Below are positions 12,135 through 23,526 of a DNA stretch of 64,000 nt, piece by piece. The DNA is taken from assembly GCA_949316235.1 (NCBI GenBank), contig OX438760.1, forward strand, positions 5,458,501-5,522,500, written 5' to 3'. The stretch's first letter is position 1; every line of letters begins with the position of its first letter. Origin of the DNA: Oegoconia quadripuncta (Eukaryota > Arthropoda > Insecta > Lepidoptera > Autostichidae). The translations under genes were made by a program, and so were the position numbers. Under the pieces are notes generated by a model. That model searched no databases, had not been told where the DNA came from, and saw only the letters and a program-made list of their open reading frames with translations.

Positions 12135-14042
12135 GGGCACTTTTTTGACCTTATGTTTCTTATGTTCAATGGTAATGAACTTAATCGATGTCAATGACAA
12201 GCTTCAGCTATCAAATTCGACCAATAGCAAAGCGTAAGGATGTCGAAGGAGTTGGTAAGGAGCTTTATTATCGTTGAAGTTTGACAATAGGGATACTTAA
12301 GTAGTTGCTTTCAAAAACTGCATTAAAATTATTGATCAATGATGGAAGACAGATAGTGAGATGAGTACCAAGACGCCATTTTTGAAGCAAATAAGAAATA
12401 AAAGTGGGCCTTTTTTAAAAGGAGGTTCTCAATGCGGCCGTTTGTATGCTTTTTTTTTTTCAATTTATGGACAGGCATATTTTTATATAAAAAAAGACGT
12501 CGGACGTTGCTATAGTTATATTTTAATAAAAAAATGTATATACTTAGTAACTATAACAACCAGTGTCATTTTGGATAAGTGAAGAAGTACGTCGTAAGAT
12601 AGGGTTTAGGTTAAAAATAATATATGTTTTAACTTAAATATTCACGCGCCTTAATATAAGACAGAAGTTTTCTTTTGTGAATTTTTTCCAACTAAATAGG
12701 TTGCTTTTAGCTAAGCGTTTGTATACCTAATGGGTTTAATATAACAAAACATTATAAAATATCTGGAATGGTGGGTAGGTAGATACTCTTATGTGATTGT
12801 TACTTATACATTTAAATTACGAATCGTACTATACGAACGAGAAAGATTAACCGCCTCCGTTTCGCCTCGTCAGTGAACAACCACCCTTAATCTAAGCTTT
12901 TTAAATCGGGGAAGTGCACTTTCAGGAATCATAAAATACCCACCTTTACTGTAATTTACCTACTCATCGAGTTGTATTCTCGCCACTCTCGTCATTGTAA
13001 TCTTGCTACATGTAAGTACCTGTCCCAAACCTGCTAACAATGCCGCACGCACCCTTATTGCCCGACTTCAATGATAAACTTCAAACATCGACGGTTAATT
13101 GCTATTGCTATTCAATAGGGCTTCAAATCGATCAATGGTAAAGGAGATGCCTATGAAGTTTATTGCTATTGCAGTTAGGCAATAAAGGTGCAGGTCTAGT
13201 GGAAATTAGAGCTGATTGCTAACTAGTTCCACATGACTTCACTTGCGGACAGGAGTCGGAAACGTATGCGCCTATAAGATTACCAATGACCAAAGACGAA
13301 GTGATAAACATAATATCGCTTGAATATGAAAAACATGCACACAGAATCACTAATTTATAAATCTATGTTACTAGGCATAAGTCTTTGCCTAGTAACATAG
13401 ATAAGCATAGGTCTTTGGAGATTAACTTGGGTTATAAAATATAAGTTGGTAGGTCTTTTTTGTTATTTAATTTGATGACTGTTTTCTCTATCAATAAGTT
13501 GTAAACTTATCTGAATAAATAAGTGTACAGATTTGACGTTTCATTTACGACATTTACCCACCCTATATGAGATTTTTCAGATAACTGAAACCAGAACCCT
13601 GCACCATTTATATCGCTCTTGCTTTGAAAATGAAACCGCATTTAACCGACTTCAAAAAGGAGGAGGTTTTTGGTAATTAAAACACTAATGCAATTTCTTG
13701 TAGAAAAATGTATTCGTTACTATTAAAATGTATAACAGATACAATACTGCTTGTATAGGTACTTAACTTCCAAGTTCTTAAAATACAATAATAATAAAAA
13801 TAGGTATTAAAATTATTGATGAAATCGGCATTAATTCCTTCAATTACGCATGCAGTGTCGTGTGGGCTGTAAATTTTAGATTATTCCTGTTATGAGAGTA
13901 TTAACTGACGGTCTGCAGTTTCCACTTAGATAGCATTGCTATATTACCGCTAAGTTCTAACAATGTTATTCTAATGAGAGATATTCTGACCATATCAAAT
14001 TTAGAATAAGATAAACCGAAATTTGTTGCTTGGTGACGAAAT
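12135..14042. other. Intergenic DNA with one strong hairpin
   Basis: A perfect 17-bp stem with an 8-nt loop lies at 13361-13402 (ATCTATGTTACTAGGCA and its reverse complement). The motif CGACTTCAAAAAGGAGGAGG at about 13649-13668 recurs in degraded form at 33657, 45068, 58660 and 60435. No exon is seen. Confidence 0.45.
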
Positions 14043-14258
14043 GACGACCTTTTGGTGTTGACCAACGGTTGCGGGTTCGAATCCCGCGACGGGTAAATGT
14101 TTGTGTGATGAATATGAACATTTATTCCTGAGTCATGGATGTTTATATAAATATTTATGTATGTTTATCCGTTATCTAGTATCCATAGTACAAGCTTTGC
14201 TTAGTTTGGGACTAGATGATTGGTGTAAGTGTCCGAAATATTTATTTATTATCTATGT
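14043..14258 (+). mobile_element. tRNA-derived SINE, family A, subfamily 2
   Basis: A pol III B box (GGTTCGAATCC, 14074-14084) follows a degraded A-box region (GACGACCTTTTGGTGTTG). The body reads TTGTGTGATGAATATGAAC ... ATCTAGTATCCATAGTAC, and the 3-prime end is GACTAGATGATTGGTGTAAG with a (TATT)n tail. It shares its 3-prime end with 53414-53600 and the split copy at 59908-60390. Confidence 0.8.
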
Positions 14259-15342
14259 CGAGACTGCATGCCCAGGGAATTTCCTAAAGGAGTTTCACTT
14301 TAGGTATAAAATTAGGGACTCTTACATGTACCTACAGTGGTTACTGTACTATTGTTAGCTGAATTACAAAAATTCTATTCAAACACATTAGGTAGATAAA
14401 AATAGCATGGGATGAGTTACTATTGGCCGAACGATAAAAAATAAATTGATACCACAACAAGAGCTCCTAATCTTAAAACTAGAATGAGACACAAAAATGT
14501 AGACAAGGACAGCATCGTAATTCCATTCATAGATTGATCACATGTAGCAAGTTTTCTATAAGTCACAATTTTAAGGGAAAAGCGCACGAGTATTAGTACA
14601 GAAGGAAATTGGAACAGGTAAGTACTTTGTTGGCTATTTTTTTTTCTATCAATCACGTTTTATTCCCGTGTTCATGAACTTTCCCCTTATTTTGAAACAA
14701 CTGTGTCCACACTTCACTTTTTATGCCTTTTAATCAACTTAAAAATACGCGTATAAGCATGAAAATCATATAAAAGTAGGTACATTTGGACGTCTGAAAA
14801 AAGACTGGGACATTCTGTCGGACTAGATTTGTGGTATTATTACGATCTATAGAAAGCTACTTGGCCGTGATCTGAGATTTACGTTAAGACTGCTCAAGAA
14901 TAGATCACGAACTAAGTAGAAAGTTAGCTGCCTCTGCCGCATGCTCAAGAACTAATCAAATCTGTTTCCAGAATCCCTCTTCACGAGAAATCTAATTTAA
15001 GTTTCTATCGAGTAATTGCAAAAACAATTGATAAAAAAATATATGATCAGTCTTATGATTGAGACTTATATAATAAAGAAAATTTTCAATTCCTTGATCT
15101 AAGATTTAAAAAAAAACGAAAAAAAATAATCTTAACTACAAAACCTGATGCGTTTACACAAGCGTGAGCACCCATGGTGGAGGCATCTAGAGATTCATAG
15201 AATTCGAGCAATGAATTTATTGAATTATTTCCGTTGCAAGCGTGACGTTTTTTTTTTTCTTTAATATATAATATAAAATCAGATCCGTCCATCTTCCATC
15301 ATTCACAATTGTCCATCGGACCAATAGGCATGTAAGAAATAT

Positions 15343-15560
15343 TCGCATTTTTTTTATGATTAACTGGATTCGCGCTTAACCACAATCTCATCTGATGGAG
15401 AGTGACGATGTGGCCGAAGATGAAGCACGCGATCTCAGTAGATGCCTATTTACCCTGCTCTTGAAGATTTCAAGGTTGTAAGACTCAGGAAATTCCATGC
15501 TTTGGCTGTTATTATGAATGAAAAGTCGAACCGCTTAGTGCGAATGTTCGGTATGTTAAC
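15343..15560 (-). mobile_element. Jockey-like LINE 3-prime fragment (left arm)
   Basis: The minus strand reads through remains of a reverse-transcriptase C-terminus (NIP..RTKRF.FSF..TAKAWN-like) and a 3-prime end ending ...CAGTTAATCATAAAAAAAA. It closely matches 44388-44819. Just downstream, 15590-15715 carries the same 3-prime end on the plus strand. Confidence 0.65.
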
Positions 15561-15589
15561 AACATAAGCAGTTTGACTAACTAATCAAT

Positions 15590-15715
15590 CAAGGGATCTT
15601 CAAGAGCAGGGTGAATGGGCATCTACTGAGAACGCGTACTTCATCTTCGGCCACTTCGTCACTTTTCAACAGGTGAGATTGTGGTCAAACGCGTATCCCG
15701 GCATTCATAAAAAAT
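15590..15715 (+). mobile_element. Jockey-like LINE 3-prime fragment (right arm)
   Basis: The plus strand encodes an FKSRVNGHLL-like ORF2 end, then GAGATTGTGGTCAAACGCG and ATTCATAAAAAATAA. It is the inverted partner of 15343-15480, forming an approximately 125-bp imperfect palindrome. Confidence 0.6.
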
Positions 15716-17473
15716 AATCAGATCTAAAGATTGGGATCAATTTAAAGGTCATCAGTTCCATTTTAAAAAAATGTTGCACTGGAACTTTTTTTTTGCTTTT
15801 TATTGAGTAACCGTGTTATTGTTTTTTTTTTTTGGAATGGGTGGCACTATAACAAATAAGTTTCTATAAGCGTTTACTTATTTTATAGTTGCGGAATAAA
15901 TTCAATCTGAATCAGGATTTGGTAGGACATATCCAGTATTATTACCCTGAACCTCTCACATGCCTCCCAAAACAGGTGGTCACATTAGGTGTAGACACAT
16001 GAAAACCTTAACATACGCAATTAGCAGACTAATATTGTCATAGCAAAGCGTAATGGATAAGAATCTTATGAAATACATTTATTGTGTGCACATTACTGAA
16101 TGATTTTTCGTTAAAGGTCAACGGCATTTCATACAAACTTTGAAACTCAGTATCTTTGAAATTAATAGACCGATTTTAATAAAACTTTGTAGACAAGATG
16201 AATACAAGCTTTAAACAGTATAGGATGTTCAATTTAAAAAAAACTGTCGTCTACTTAAGTATTGCGCTTCAGCGTATTATGTTACAATAAAGTTGATAAT
16301 CGAATTGTAATATGTCAATCGCAGCACACATAAAAAAATTATAAAATGTCCAAATCGCAAAACGAACAGATATACTTAGCTCTAAACACGCAGTAAAATA
16401 ACTCCGGCAGTAGATTTGTACGAGTTGATAGATTTCTATCCAGACAATTTCGCTGCCTTCATTTTACTATCATTAAATTGAAAAAAATTTTCGGCGCTCG
16501 TCCACAATGCTATGTTAATAGTTTCTAAATAAGCCTCGTTAATGTAATGACTGTTTGTGCCAAAATAAATAAATAAAAAAACAATCTATTAAATAAATAA
16601 AAAAAAGCTCATAGTTTAAGGAGTAGTAGGTAATTATGTTTTACATACTTGTACATAAAATATACCTACTAATTTTTCTATCATAATTCGTACAGTTTTT
16701 CACAACTCATCTCGGCATTTGGTGCAAAGACAGCCTAGTTCGTGAACAAAATATGCGGGTGGGCTGAGTTTACATTTACAACTCATTGTAATTTGGCACC
16801 AACTCATTGGCGCCATTTTAATTCGTTTCAACGATCCGGTCAGTACGCAGCATTATATAAGTCTATGGACTTATATTATTATTTATTAGTGACGGAGTAT
16901 TTTTCCGCCTGGCCCATGAAAATACATCGCCAAATTTTTATGTCAAAAATCTGTATGTGACACCGTTAATTCTAAACATAACTGTGATCATCCTCGTAAT
17001 GTGCACGCAAAGTTATCACCTCCCTCCATTGGTACAGACGGGTGCTCGCCGCGCCGCGCCCCGTGAGGTTTGCCAGAATGAGTATGTATCGCGTGAGAAC
17101 AGGTAGCATAGTCGTATCACTACTTTTCTTTCCTGCACAGTATGTGCGTCTCGTTATGTCTCACGCTCCTGTGATACGGCAATTTGTAACAATATTATGT
17201 GGTTATACCATATAACTTAAATTTTCCTCGTTTTTACTTCACTGTCCATTCATATTTCTTTCCAGTTAGAGAAGTTACAAGTTAGCGATCTAATAACATT
17301 TGATACAGTTTGGCATATTCTAATACTGAAATACAATAGCACTTATCATCACAAGCGTTTAAAACTACCTCTCAACACTATGTTAAATGTATATAGGGCG
17401 GTAAATAAATACTAACACAATGGTTACCTAAAAACGACATTTGGGGCTATAATTAGGTTTACATAAGAATGGC
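15716..17473. other. Unassigned non-coding DNA
   Basis: Common lepidopteran-looking low-copy motifs only (for example TTAATAGACCGATTTTAATA at 16166-16185). No exon is supported. Confidence 0.4.
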
Positions 17474-17937
17474 TGGCTCATCTTGGCACAACTCAAAATC
17501 TGACTTTATAGAAAATTAGTTAGGTGAAAAAATGGTCCAGAATTTTTCATTACAAGAAATTATTATCTCAGGTATCTCGCTTCAATTTAAGAACTATGCT
17601 CTTGTCGGTAGAGTCCTTTCCACACTTCTCTACATTCCGCTTTTTCTTTGACTTCCTGATACGACACGGCATTTACTTTTTCGTTTACTTGTACCATGTC
17701 TAGGCATTCCTCTCTTCCTCTTCGCCTCCACTTTCACTTCAATGATGTTCTTGTTTACCTTAGGAATAACAATATAATTTCCTTTTTTGGTACCTACAAA
17801 TAAAAGATTTCCAAATAAGCGTGTGTAAACCTATTTCATACAATAAGCGGTCGCCTGACAAATTCAGTTACCTTGTGACAAATTTTCTATAAAGTTAAAT
17901 TTCGTGTTGATTATGGTAGCCGTGCCAAGATGAGCCA
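17474..17937. mobile_element. 464-bp MITE with TGGCTCATCTTGGCAC ends
   Basis: TGGCTCATCTTGGCAC at 17474-17489 is exactly mirrored by GTGCCAAGATGAGCCA at 17922-17937. Inner blocks also pair: CTTTATAGAAAATTAG near 17505 with AAATTTTCTATAAAG near 17880. The same end motif appears singly at 51479-51492 (CCGTGCCAAGATGA). There is no ORF. Confidence 0.75.
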
Positions 17938-18475
17938 TACTTTCATAAGGAAATACATTTATTATGTTTTTACACAAGTATACTAATGGGCAACCAACAA
18001 AGCACATACTTATGTCACATAAGTGTATTACGTAAGCTATTATGTTGTATTAAGCTATATAAAAAAAACCATCTTCCTAAAATTTTACATTCAGAACCAC
18101 TTCCCAAAACATTATTGAAAATATTTCCGATAAGTATATTCCTTCATAAAAAGCTTGTAAAAAGAAAAATCATCTTACGAAGTTGACGCCTTTACCCACC
18201 TCCAGATATTTAAACTGTAGTGATGGGGTATTACAATTCAAACCTTTTACATACGAACATAAACACTGCGAACTTCATCCAGCGAAACCTGTATTGTAAT
18301 CTGCCACTAGCTTCCTTCTATACTTCTTAAATATAATTGAGGCCTCTTGTGTTTCAGTCGCAAACGCTTCATAATACATTGCAGTAAGGCATACAATAGA
18401 TAATTTGTACCTACATCATTTAGTCAAACCATTTAAAGTGTGAGCATCGCGCTGAGTGATTTAGTACTTTGTTGT

Positions 18476-18714
18476 ACAGAGTGTAAATTTATGTATTTAA
18501 GCATTAAACCACACATAAAATGTTACTTAAGTACATTTCATTAAACCCAGTTTAAGTAAACATTTTTTTTTAAGTAAACAACTTTCCGTGCTGTAGAGAA
18601 AAATCCTTTTTTTGGTAGATTTGTTACTTATACTATTTTGTAGGTTTGATGTAGTTAAACTGGGTTTAATGAAATGTACCCAAGAAAAATATGTGGTTTC
18701 AATTTATACTCTGT
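18476..18714. mobile_element. 239-bp foldback MITE, ACAGAGTGTAAATT ends
   Basis: Long arms pair across the element: ACAGAGTGTAAATTTATG ... ACATTTCATTAAACCCAG on the left, with CTGGGTTTAATGAAATGT ... AATTTATACTCTGT on the right. TA flanks both ends. The ends resemble the ACAGGGTGT ends of the element at 5889. Confidence 0.75.
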
Positions 18715-19208
18715 ATAGTGACGCAAATTAAAATAACTAGTACATAACCAGGGTATCAAGTCTGTTAGTTTCATAATGACACATACAGTGACACTTTATG
18801 CACACATGGTATGTGGTGTATACTGAGTTTGGTGGTTGGTAGATCTTTTTTTAACGTCTGGCTAGCTATCACCATCTTATCGAGTCTTGTATAATTAAGA
18901 TCATATGCTAATTCATTGTTCAAAAAAAAGCAGCAAGTGGTAGCAATAGACCCCAAGTTTATTTTTATTGCAGGGAAAGTTTAAGGTCTCACCTGCTAAA
19001 GATCGTGCACCGTAGACGAGCTAAAAATAGGATTTCGGGAGTTATCAACTAGAAAATTTCATCACTATTAATTTTTCAAGTTCTTAAATGGTTTGACTAA
19101 TACTATTTAGATATAGCACCAATTGCATAATATATCGACGTTATCGAGAAAGCTACACTTACATTAAGCGGTGGGTTACATTATTTTGTGCATAGTCATA
19201 GTGTGAAA

Positions 19209-19475
19209 TCAATGGAACAGCGCACGCGGCCGTTTCTTTGCCAGGATATGCCACGAATGTGCGACGCCTTTACGCCTCTTCGGTGATAACCTAGAACCAG
19301 ACAAGAACCATAACTCCGTTGTTCCCCATACATAAGTTAAATTGATGGGAGAGGGAAAATATACTGAGTGAATGAAAGAGGGTCGGTAACGAGACCCTAA
19401 GTAAACAATTATTAACTTATTATAGGCGAACAGCATTACTGCTGGTATGTCTATGTCACTGTTGGAAGCGTTCAC
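19209..19475 (-). repeat. Decayed coding repeat with SPKRRKGVAH signature
   Basis: The minus strand encodes ...GSRLSPKRRKGVAHSWHI. The plus strand at 58785-58845 encodes DSPRKRRKGVAHFSHRA. The shared peptide suggests an old repetitive coding sequence, possibly part of a LINE ORF. No domain is recognised. Confidence 0.4.
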
Positions 19476-19767
19476 ATTGTTTAGTAGTAGTTTTTTTATT
19501 ATTTTTATCTAATCTTTTCTTGAACAAATTCACTGGGCGGAGACAAACTCTTCTAGCAGCCTATTCCAGACCTGAATGACTTGGTTGCTCAGAAAGTGAT
19601 GGGCGACATTGATGTCAGCGAGAGTGCAGCTTATTAATAAAGGTGTCCTCATAACAATATTTCATCCTGAATATGTCGTATGTACATGTGACGCAGGTAT
19701 TTGTAGGTGAGAATTTTGATTGACTCGATGAGGTCATCTTGCAGGTGGCGCTCTTGAAGGGTTGTAG

Positions 19768-20085
19768 GGCCCGTATTAATAAACCATTCTAAAGATTGAG
19801 TCTTGTGACTGTTAAATGATAAACATGTTGATTAATAAACCTAGCATGAGACCTGAAACGCGCGTGCTTACTCAAGCAGTAGTCACTTGAGAGTTTCACG
19901 TATTAATAAACGGAAATAAAGACTATCATTCATTCGCCGCTGAGGCGAATACTTGAGAAGTGATCTCAGCTGAGTAGACCTCAAGATTGGTTTATAAATT
20001 AGCACGGAGCGTCAACTGCTTAAGCCGCATCTTGGTTGATACAGTCTCAAGACTTGTATTGAGATTGGTTTATTAATACGCGCCT
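19768..20085 (+). mobile_element. MITE family C copy 1
   Basis: Starts GGCCCGTATTAATAAACCA and ends TTGGTTTATTAATACGCGCC, with a conserved interior (ATTCATTCGCCGCTGAGGCG; TAAATTAGCACGGAGC). It is one of six or more copies in the window. It is followed at 20086-20145 by a block also present beside copy 3. Confidence 0.8.
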
Positions 20086-20252
20086 AAGATTCAGAATCAT
20101 AAGTTTCACCAAATTCCTTGAAAACTGGGAGAGCACATGTGCTACTTCATCTGACATATACTAGCCTGCTTTTTATTCAAGTACCCCCGAATGTCAATAT
20201 AGACATGTATTTCCCTCGGGATTGTCCATTATCAATTTTAAATAATCACTCA

Positions 20253-20258
20253 TTTATT
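20253..20258 (-). promoter_or_regulatory. Poly(A) signal of the unknown gene
   Basis: TTTATT on the plus strand is AATAAA on the minus strand, about 70 nt past the stop codon of the gene at 20326-23526. The position is plausible; use is not demonstrated. Confidence 0.5.
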
Positions 20259-20325
20259 CACTTAACACTAGGATTAACTTATTTACTAACACTATTCTAC
20301 TAATTTAATTATATGAACACTTAGG

Positions 20326-23300
20326 TTATTCCATTTCTTCTTCTATATCTACTGGTTTTAGATCATCTTCCAATGCCAATTTTTTCGATTCTGGTGACCC
20401 CGAAGAGGCTGATCGTGAACGTTTATTGATACCCGATGTTGAAGGTATAGCTCCGAGATTTTGATGGATTAGGTACACTCTCCTCATAGGGTTACCGCCG
20501 CAGGTTGAAGGGTATCATTTATTGAAAATTTGTCTTACGCAATTGACACATGAGCCCTGTAGTTGTGTTAGAACTTATAAATACAAATGAACAATTATCT
20601 GTAGCTACAGATCAGATACAACTTTAATAAAAAACGGCCGTATTTTTCGTTTTTGTTTTCTCTTTTTAGCCTTTATATGTATATGAAACAATTTCATTGG
20701 GTAGGTATTTAATTTCTAAATAAACTATAGGAATCGTGCATCAATCGCAATCGTAGAGAGATTCTTAAAAAAAAAATATTTATTTAGCGCGAAAATGATT
20801 TTTGGAAGAGAGACGCTAGTGCTTAAGGTTGCTGAGAGCAGTCAATGTCAATCATCATTATAAAACCACTCACAAGGTGCACAGACGACCTAATAAAAGC
20901 TACGAGAAATTACTGGATGCACGCCGTTTCCAACTGGTCTCTCTGGAAATCTATCTATGGGAGAGGCCTATGTTCAGCAATAGACGTCTTATGGCTGTTA
21001 TGATGATGAAATCAATTTTGAAAAGTACTCTGATATGCCAAGGGTAGGTACATTATACTTAGTACAGTACTAAGTATAATGTACCTACCCTTGGCAGTAA
21101 CTGTGCTTTGTGTGAAATAGCAATTAATATTAGAAATCAAAACCAGGTGATTAGGTACTAATTCTTACTACATCAACAATGTCTGGTTACTTACTGCTAG
21201 GGTTGCCATACATCCCGTATATACGGGACTGTCACCATATTTGATCATCCCGTCCCGTATTACTATAAGTCCCGTATTTCAATAAAATACGGAAATAGGA
21301 ATAGAGAGGTGAAGGGCGCGAGCGCGATAGCCACTACTGTGGCGATCAAATTTTATCAGATCAATACCCATCTCTTAGAAAACTCATACTACGTGCACAT
21401 GCGAACAAAAGTAGTTAAATATAATAAAACATAGTTCAAAAGCCGCATGTCGGTATTGAATGTCTTAGGTTCGGCATCAGAAAAGAAAACGTCCCGTATT
21501 GACTTCTAGAAGTTATGGCAACCCTACTTACTACCCATAAATAAATCCTTGAATATTGTATTATCTAATACAAAAACTCACCCATGATCAGGGGTGTCAG
21601 GCATGTACGGAGTCATCCTGAAGTCACGGCTGTGTGGTGTTTCAATGCCAAATGGGCTGTAAAGCCGAGTGGGGCTACGGCCTAGCACCTTGAAATTCAA
21701 TAAAGTTCTTCGTTATCCAAGGGTTCCGTTTAAACTAATTGAATTAAAGTTCTTAGTACTGGTATTATTTACATTTGCTATAAAATAATGTGAGGTGAAA
21801 AATGTAGGCATGTTAAAAAGTTATCCAATAACAAAATTGAGCTAATGGGTGCAGCATTTAACTCTAATACAAGTCAAATTCCCCGTAGTCACGTAAAAAA
21901 TTGAAATATTTATAAATAAACATCTTTGCACAAACACACCAGATGATAGACACACAAATATATATTTTTTTTGTAAATAAATACTTCATTTCACTTTTTT
22001 ATTTAATGGCAACTACTACTTTGTAGTAATTCTGCCAAAAACTGGTGTTTGAAGAGGCAAGTGTTTGAGCTAAGAGCTGGTATTTCCAGCCACATTGCAT
22101 ATCTAGTAAATAACAACATATAGAAATGAAAAACATCCATAACACGGGAACACATGTTTGTATTCATCATACAAACATATGCCCCTAGCGGGATTCGAAC
22201 CAGCGACGTTTAGGTATTGTAGTCAGAGTTTCTAACCACTACACCAAAAGTCGTCAAATAACTCTAATCTCAAATAATCTTTAATAATAATAATAAATAA
22301 ACAAATATTTAACTCAGGCAACTGAGAAATTGAACTCAGATATAAACTTCATCAGTTGTTTCATCTGCCTGCTTATTCAGCAATAATAAAATAATAAAAT
22401 TGCTGATATTTTTTTAACAGGGAGCAGTATGAAAAAACCAAACGCATGAGGAAACTGTCAGCTTTTTTTAGAATAAATCTTTGCACATATGCAAATCAAA
22501 TAGATATAAATATTTCGAGAATTCATTCCTAAAATGTCCATATAAAATTAATGAATTTTGTTCATCTTTATGGATACAAATATTAGGAGAAAGGGCTTAC
22601 TACTACATAGAATCAGCTATTCAGCCATGAATATTGGATCCAATCTAAGAATTCACATAACTTTACTTGCCTGTTTTTTTTTGGTAACAGGTGTTGATGG
22701 TGTACGGCATGGAGAGCCAGCCTCCGTCAGCCGATGCCTGCGCCTCCCACCCAGTCTGAAATGCTGAACATAAATATGAACATTATAATTTTACCACATG
22801 CCAAAATTGTAATAATGAACTTGCCAAACATTGGAGTGCCAACAGTGGATCAAAAAGGTGTTTACTCCACTGCGAAATTGAGTGACTAGGAATAAAACTA
22901 GATAAGTACAGAATAACATTTTTATTTTTTATTGCAATGTATCAGACTATCAATATTACACAATACAAGTTCCAGAAATACTAAATGGATATAATTATTA
23001 ATCAGTTGGTCAATGATTTTTTCTCATACTATAGAAAACAATTAAATAACCACAAGGATAAAGCCCATATACCTAGTTCTGGTTACATAAAACTTTTAAA
23101 ATGTTTTATATCTCTGCAAACAGGCTATTCTATAGTTTTGGGTAATATTCATTGGACACAGAATACTTATTTCTAGCTAAGGTCTTCCTCATATATGAAT
23201 TTATCCGAATTGTCTTGACCTTAAATGAGCTTAAGCCTGAGGAAAAAATCTCCCACCACGAAGTGTGAATTTTAGAACATGGTGTAACTTCTTACGTTCA

Positions 23301-23526
23301 AACAATTTTATTATTTGAACGTTCTCACCTGTGATAAATTACCGAAAGTATTTCGAACGGTTCTAAATGTTCGCGATATTTTCTCTGCGCCGGACTGCAA
23401 GGCACGACGTGAATTGGCGAAGGATTTGGTCTTAAAAATGTTTCCATTGTAACAACCGTCCACATTCTTCAGACTTTCATGGGCTGGTGAATCGATACCA
23501 GAGTCCGTTACAAAAGGATCCTTCAT
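20326..23526 (-). CDS. Unidentified small Ser/Pro-rich protein, three coding exons
   Basis: Model (minus): exon 1 23526-23329, exon 2 21688-21582, exon 3 20482-20326. Exon 1 opens with ATG and encodes MKDPFVTDSGIDSPAHES ... KSFANSRRALQSGAEKIS, ending GNLSQ before GTGAGA (phase 0). Exon 2 follows TTGAATTTCAAG and is open only in phase 0: VLGRSPTRLYSPFGIETPH ... MTPYMPDTPDH, with donor GTGAGT in phase 2. Exon 3 needs phase 2 and then reads RVYLIHQNLGAIPSTSG ... KRSRSASSGSP, an acidic end (DDLKPVDIEEEME) and TAA. Total is about 153 residues. The protein is hydrophilic with no signal peptide or membrane segment, and has several SP/TP sites and basic clusters, as in phospho-regulated nuclear or cytoskeletal proteins; that is inference. 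The exon 3 acceptor has a weak pyrimidine tract, and an extra exon between 1 and 2 is possible. I do not recognise the family. Confidence 0.6.
20900..21010 (+). repeat. RTE-type LINE 3-prime tail
   Basis: TGGATGCACGCCGTTTCCAA, GGAAATCTATCTATGGGAG and GGCCTATGTTCAGCAATAGA then CGTCTTATGGCTG...ATGATGA form the ORF2 end and tail also seen at 26555-26700, 31712-31848 and 57330-57465. Confidence 0.65.
21036..21096. repeat. Perfect 30-bp inverted repeat, 1-nt spacer
   Basis: 21036-21065 (TGCCAAGGGTAGGTACATTA...) is the exact reverse complement of 21067-21096, with a single A between. It lies in the second intron of the unknown minus-strand gene, just after an RTE tail. Confidence 0.9.
21198..21526. 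mobile_element. hAT-like MITE, 8-bp target duplication
   Basis: Ends TAGGGTTGCCATACATCC and (reverse-complemented) TAGGGTTGCCATAACTTC are flanked by CTTACTGC (21190-21197) and CTTACTAC (21527-21534), a 7-of-8 match. Subterminal CCCGTAT motifs recur. The 8-bp duplication and end sequence fit hAT. There is no transposase. It lies in intron 2 of the unknown gene. Confidence 0.75.
22125..22256 (-). mobile_element. tRNA-derived SINE, family A (5-prime part)
   Basis: Reverse strand: GACTTTTGGTGTAGTGG, then a B box (GGTTCGAATCC) and GGGGCATATGTTTG. This copy is divergent and its 3-prime part is unclear. It lies in intron 1 of the unknown gene. Confidence 0.7.

Noticed and set aside
22686..22756. 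Extra exon of the unknown gene (acceptor TTCAGCATTTCAG, frame TGWEAQASADGGWLSMP)
   Set aside because: The acceptor looks good, but the donor GTTACC is weak and the length breaks the phase 0 needed by the next exon; kept only as a possibility.
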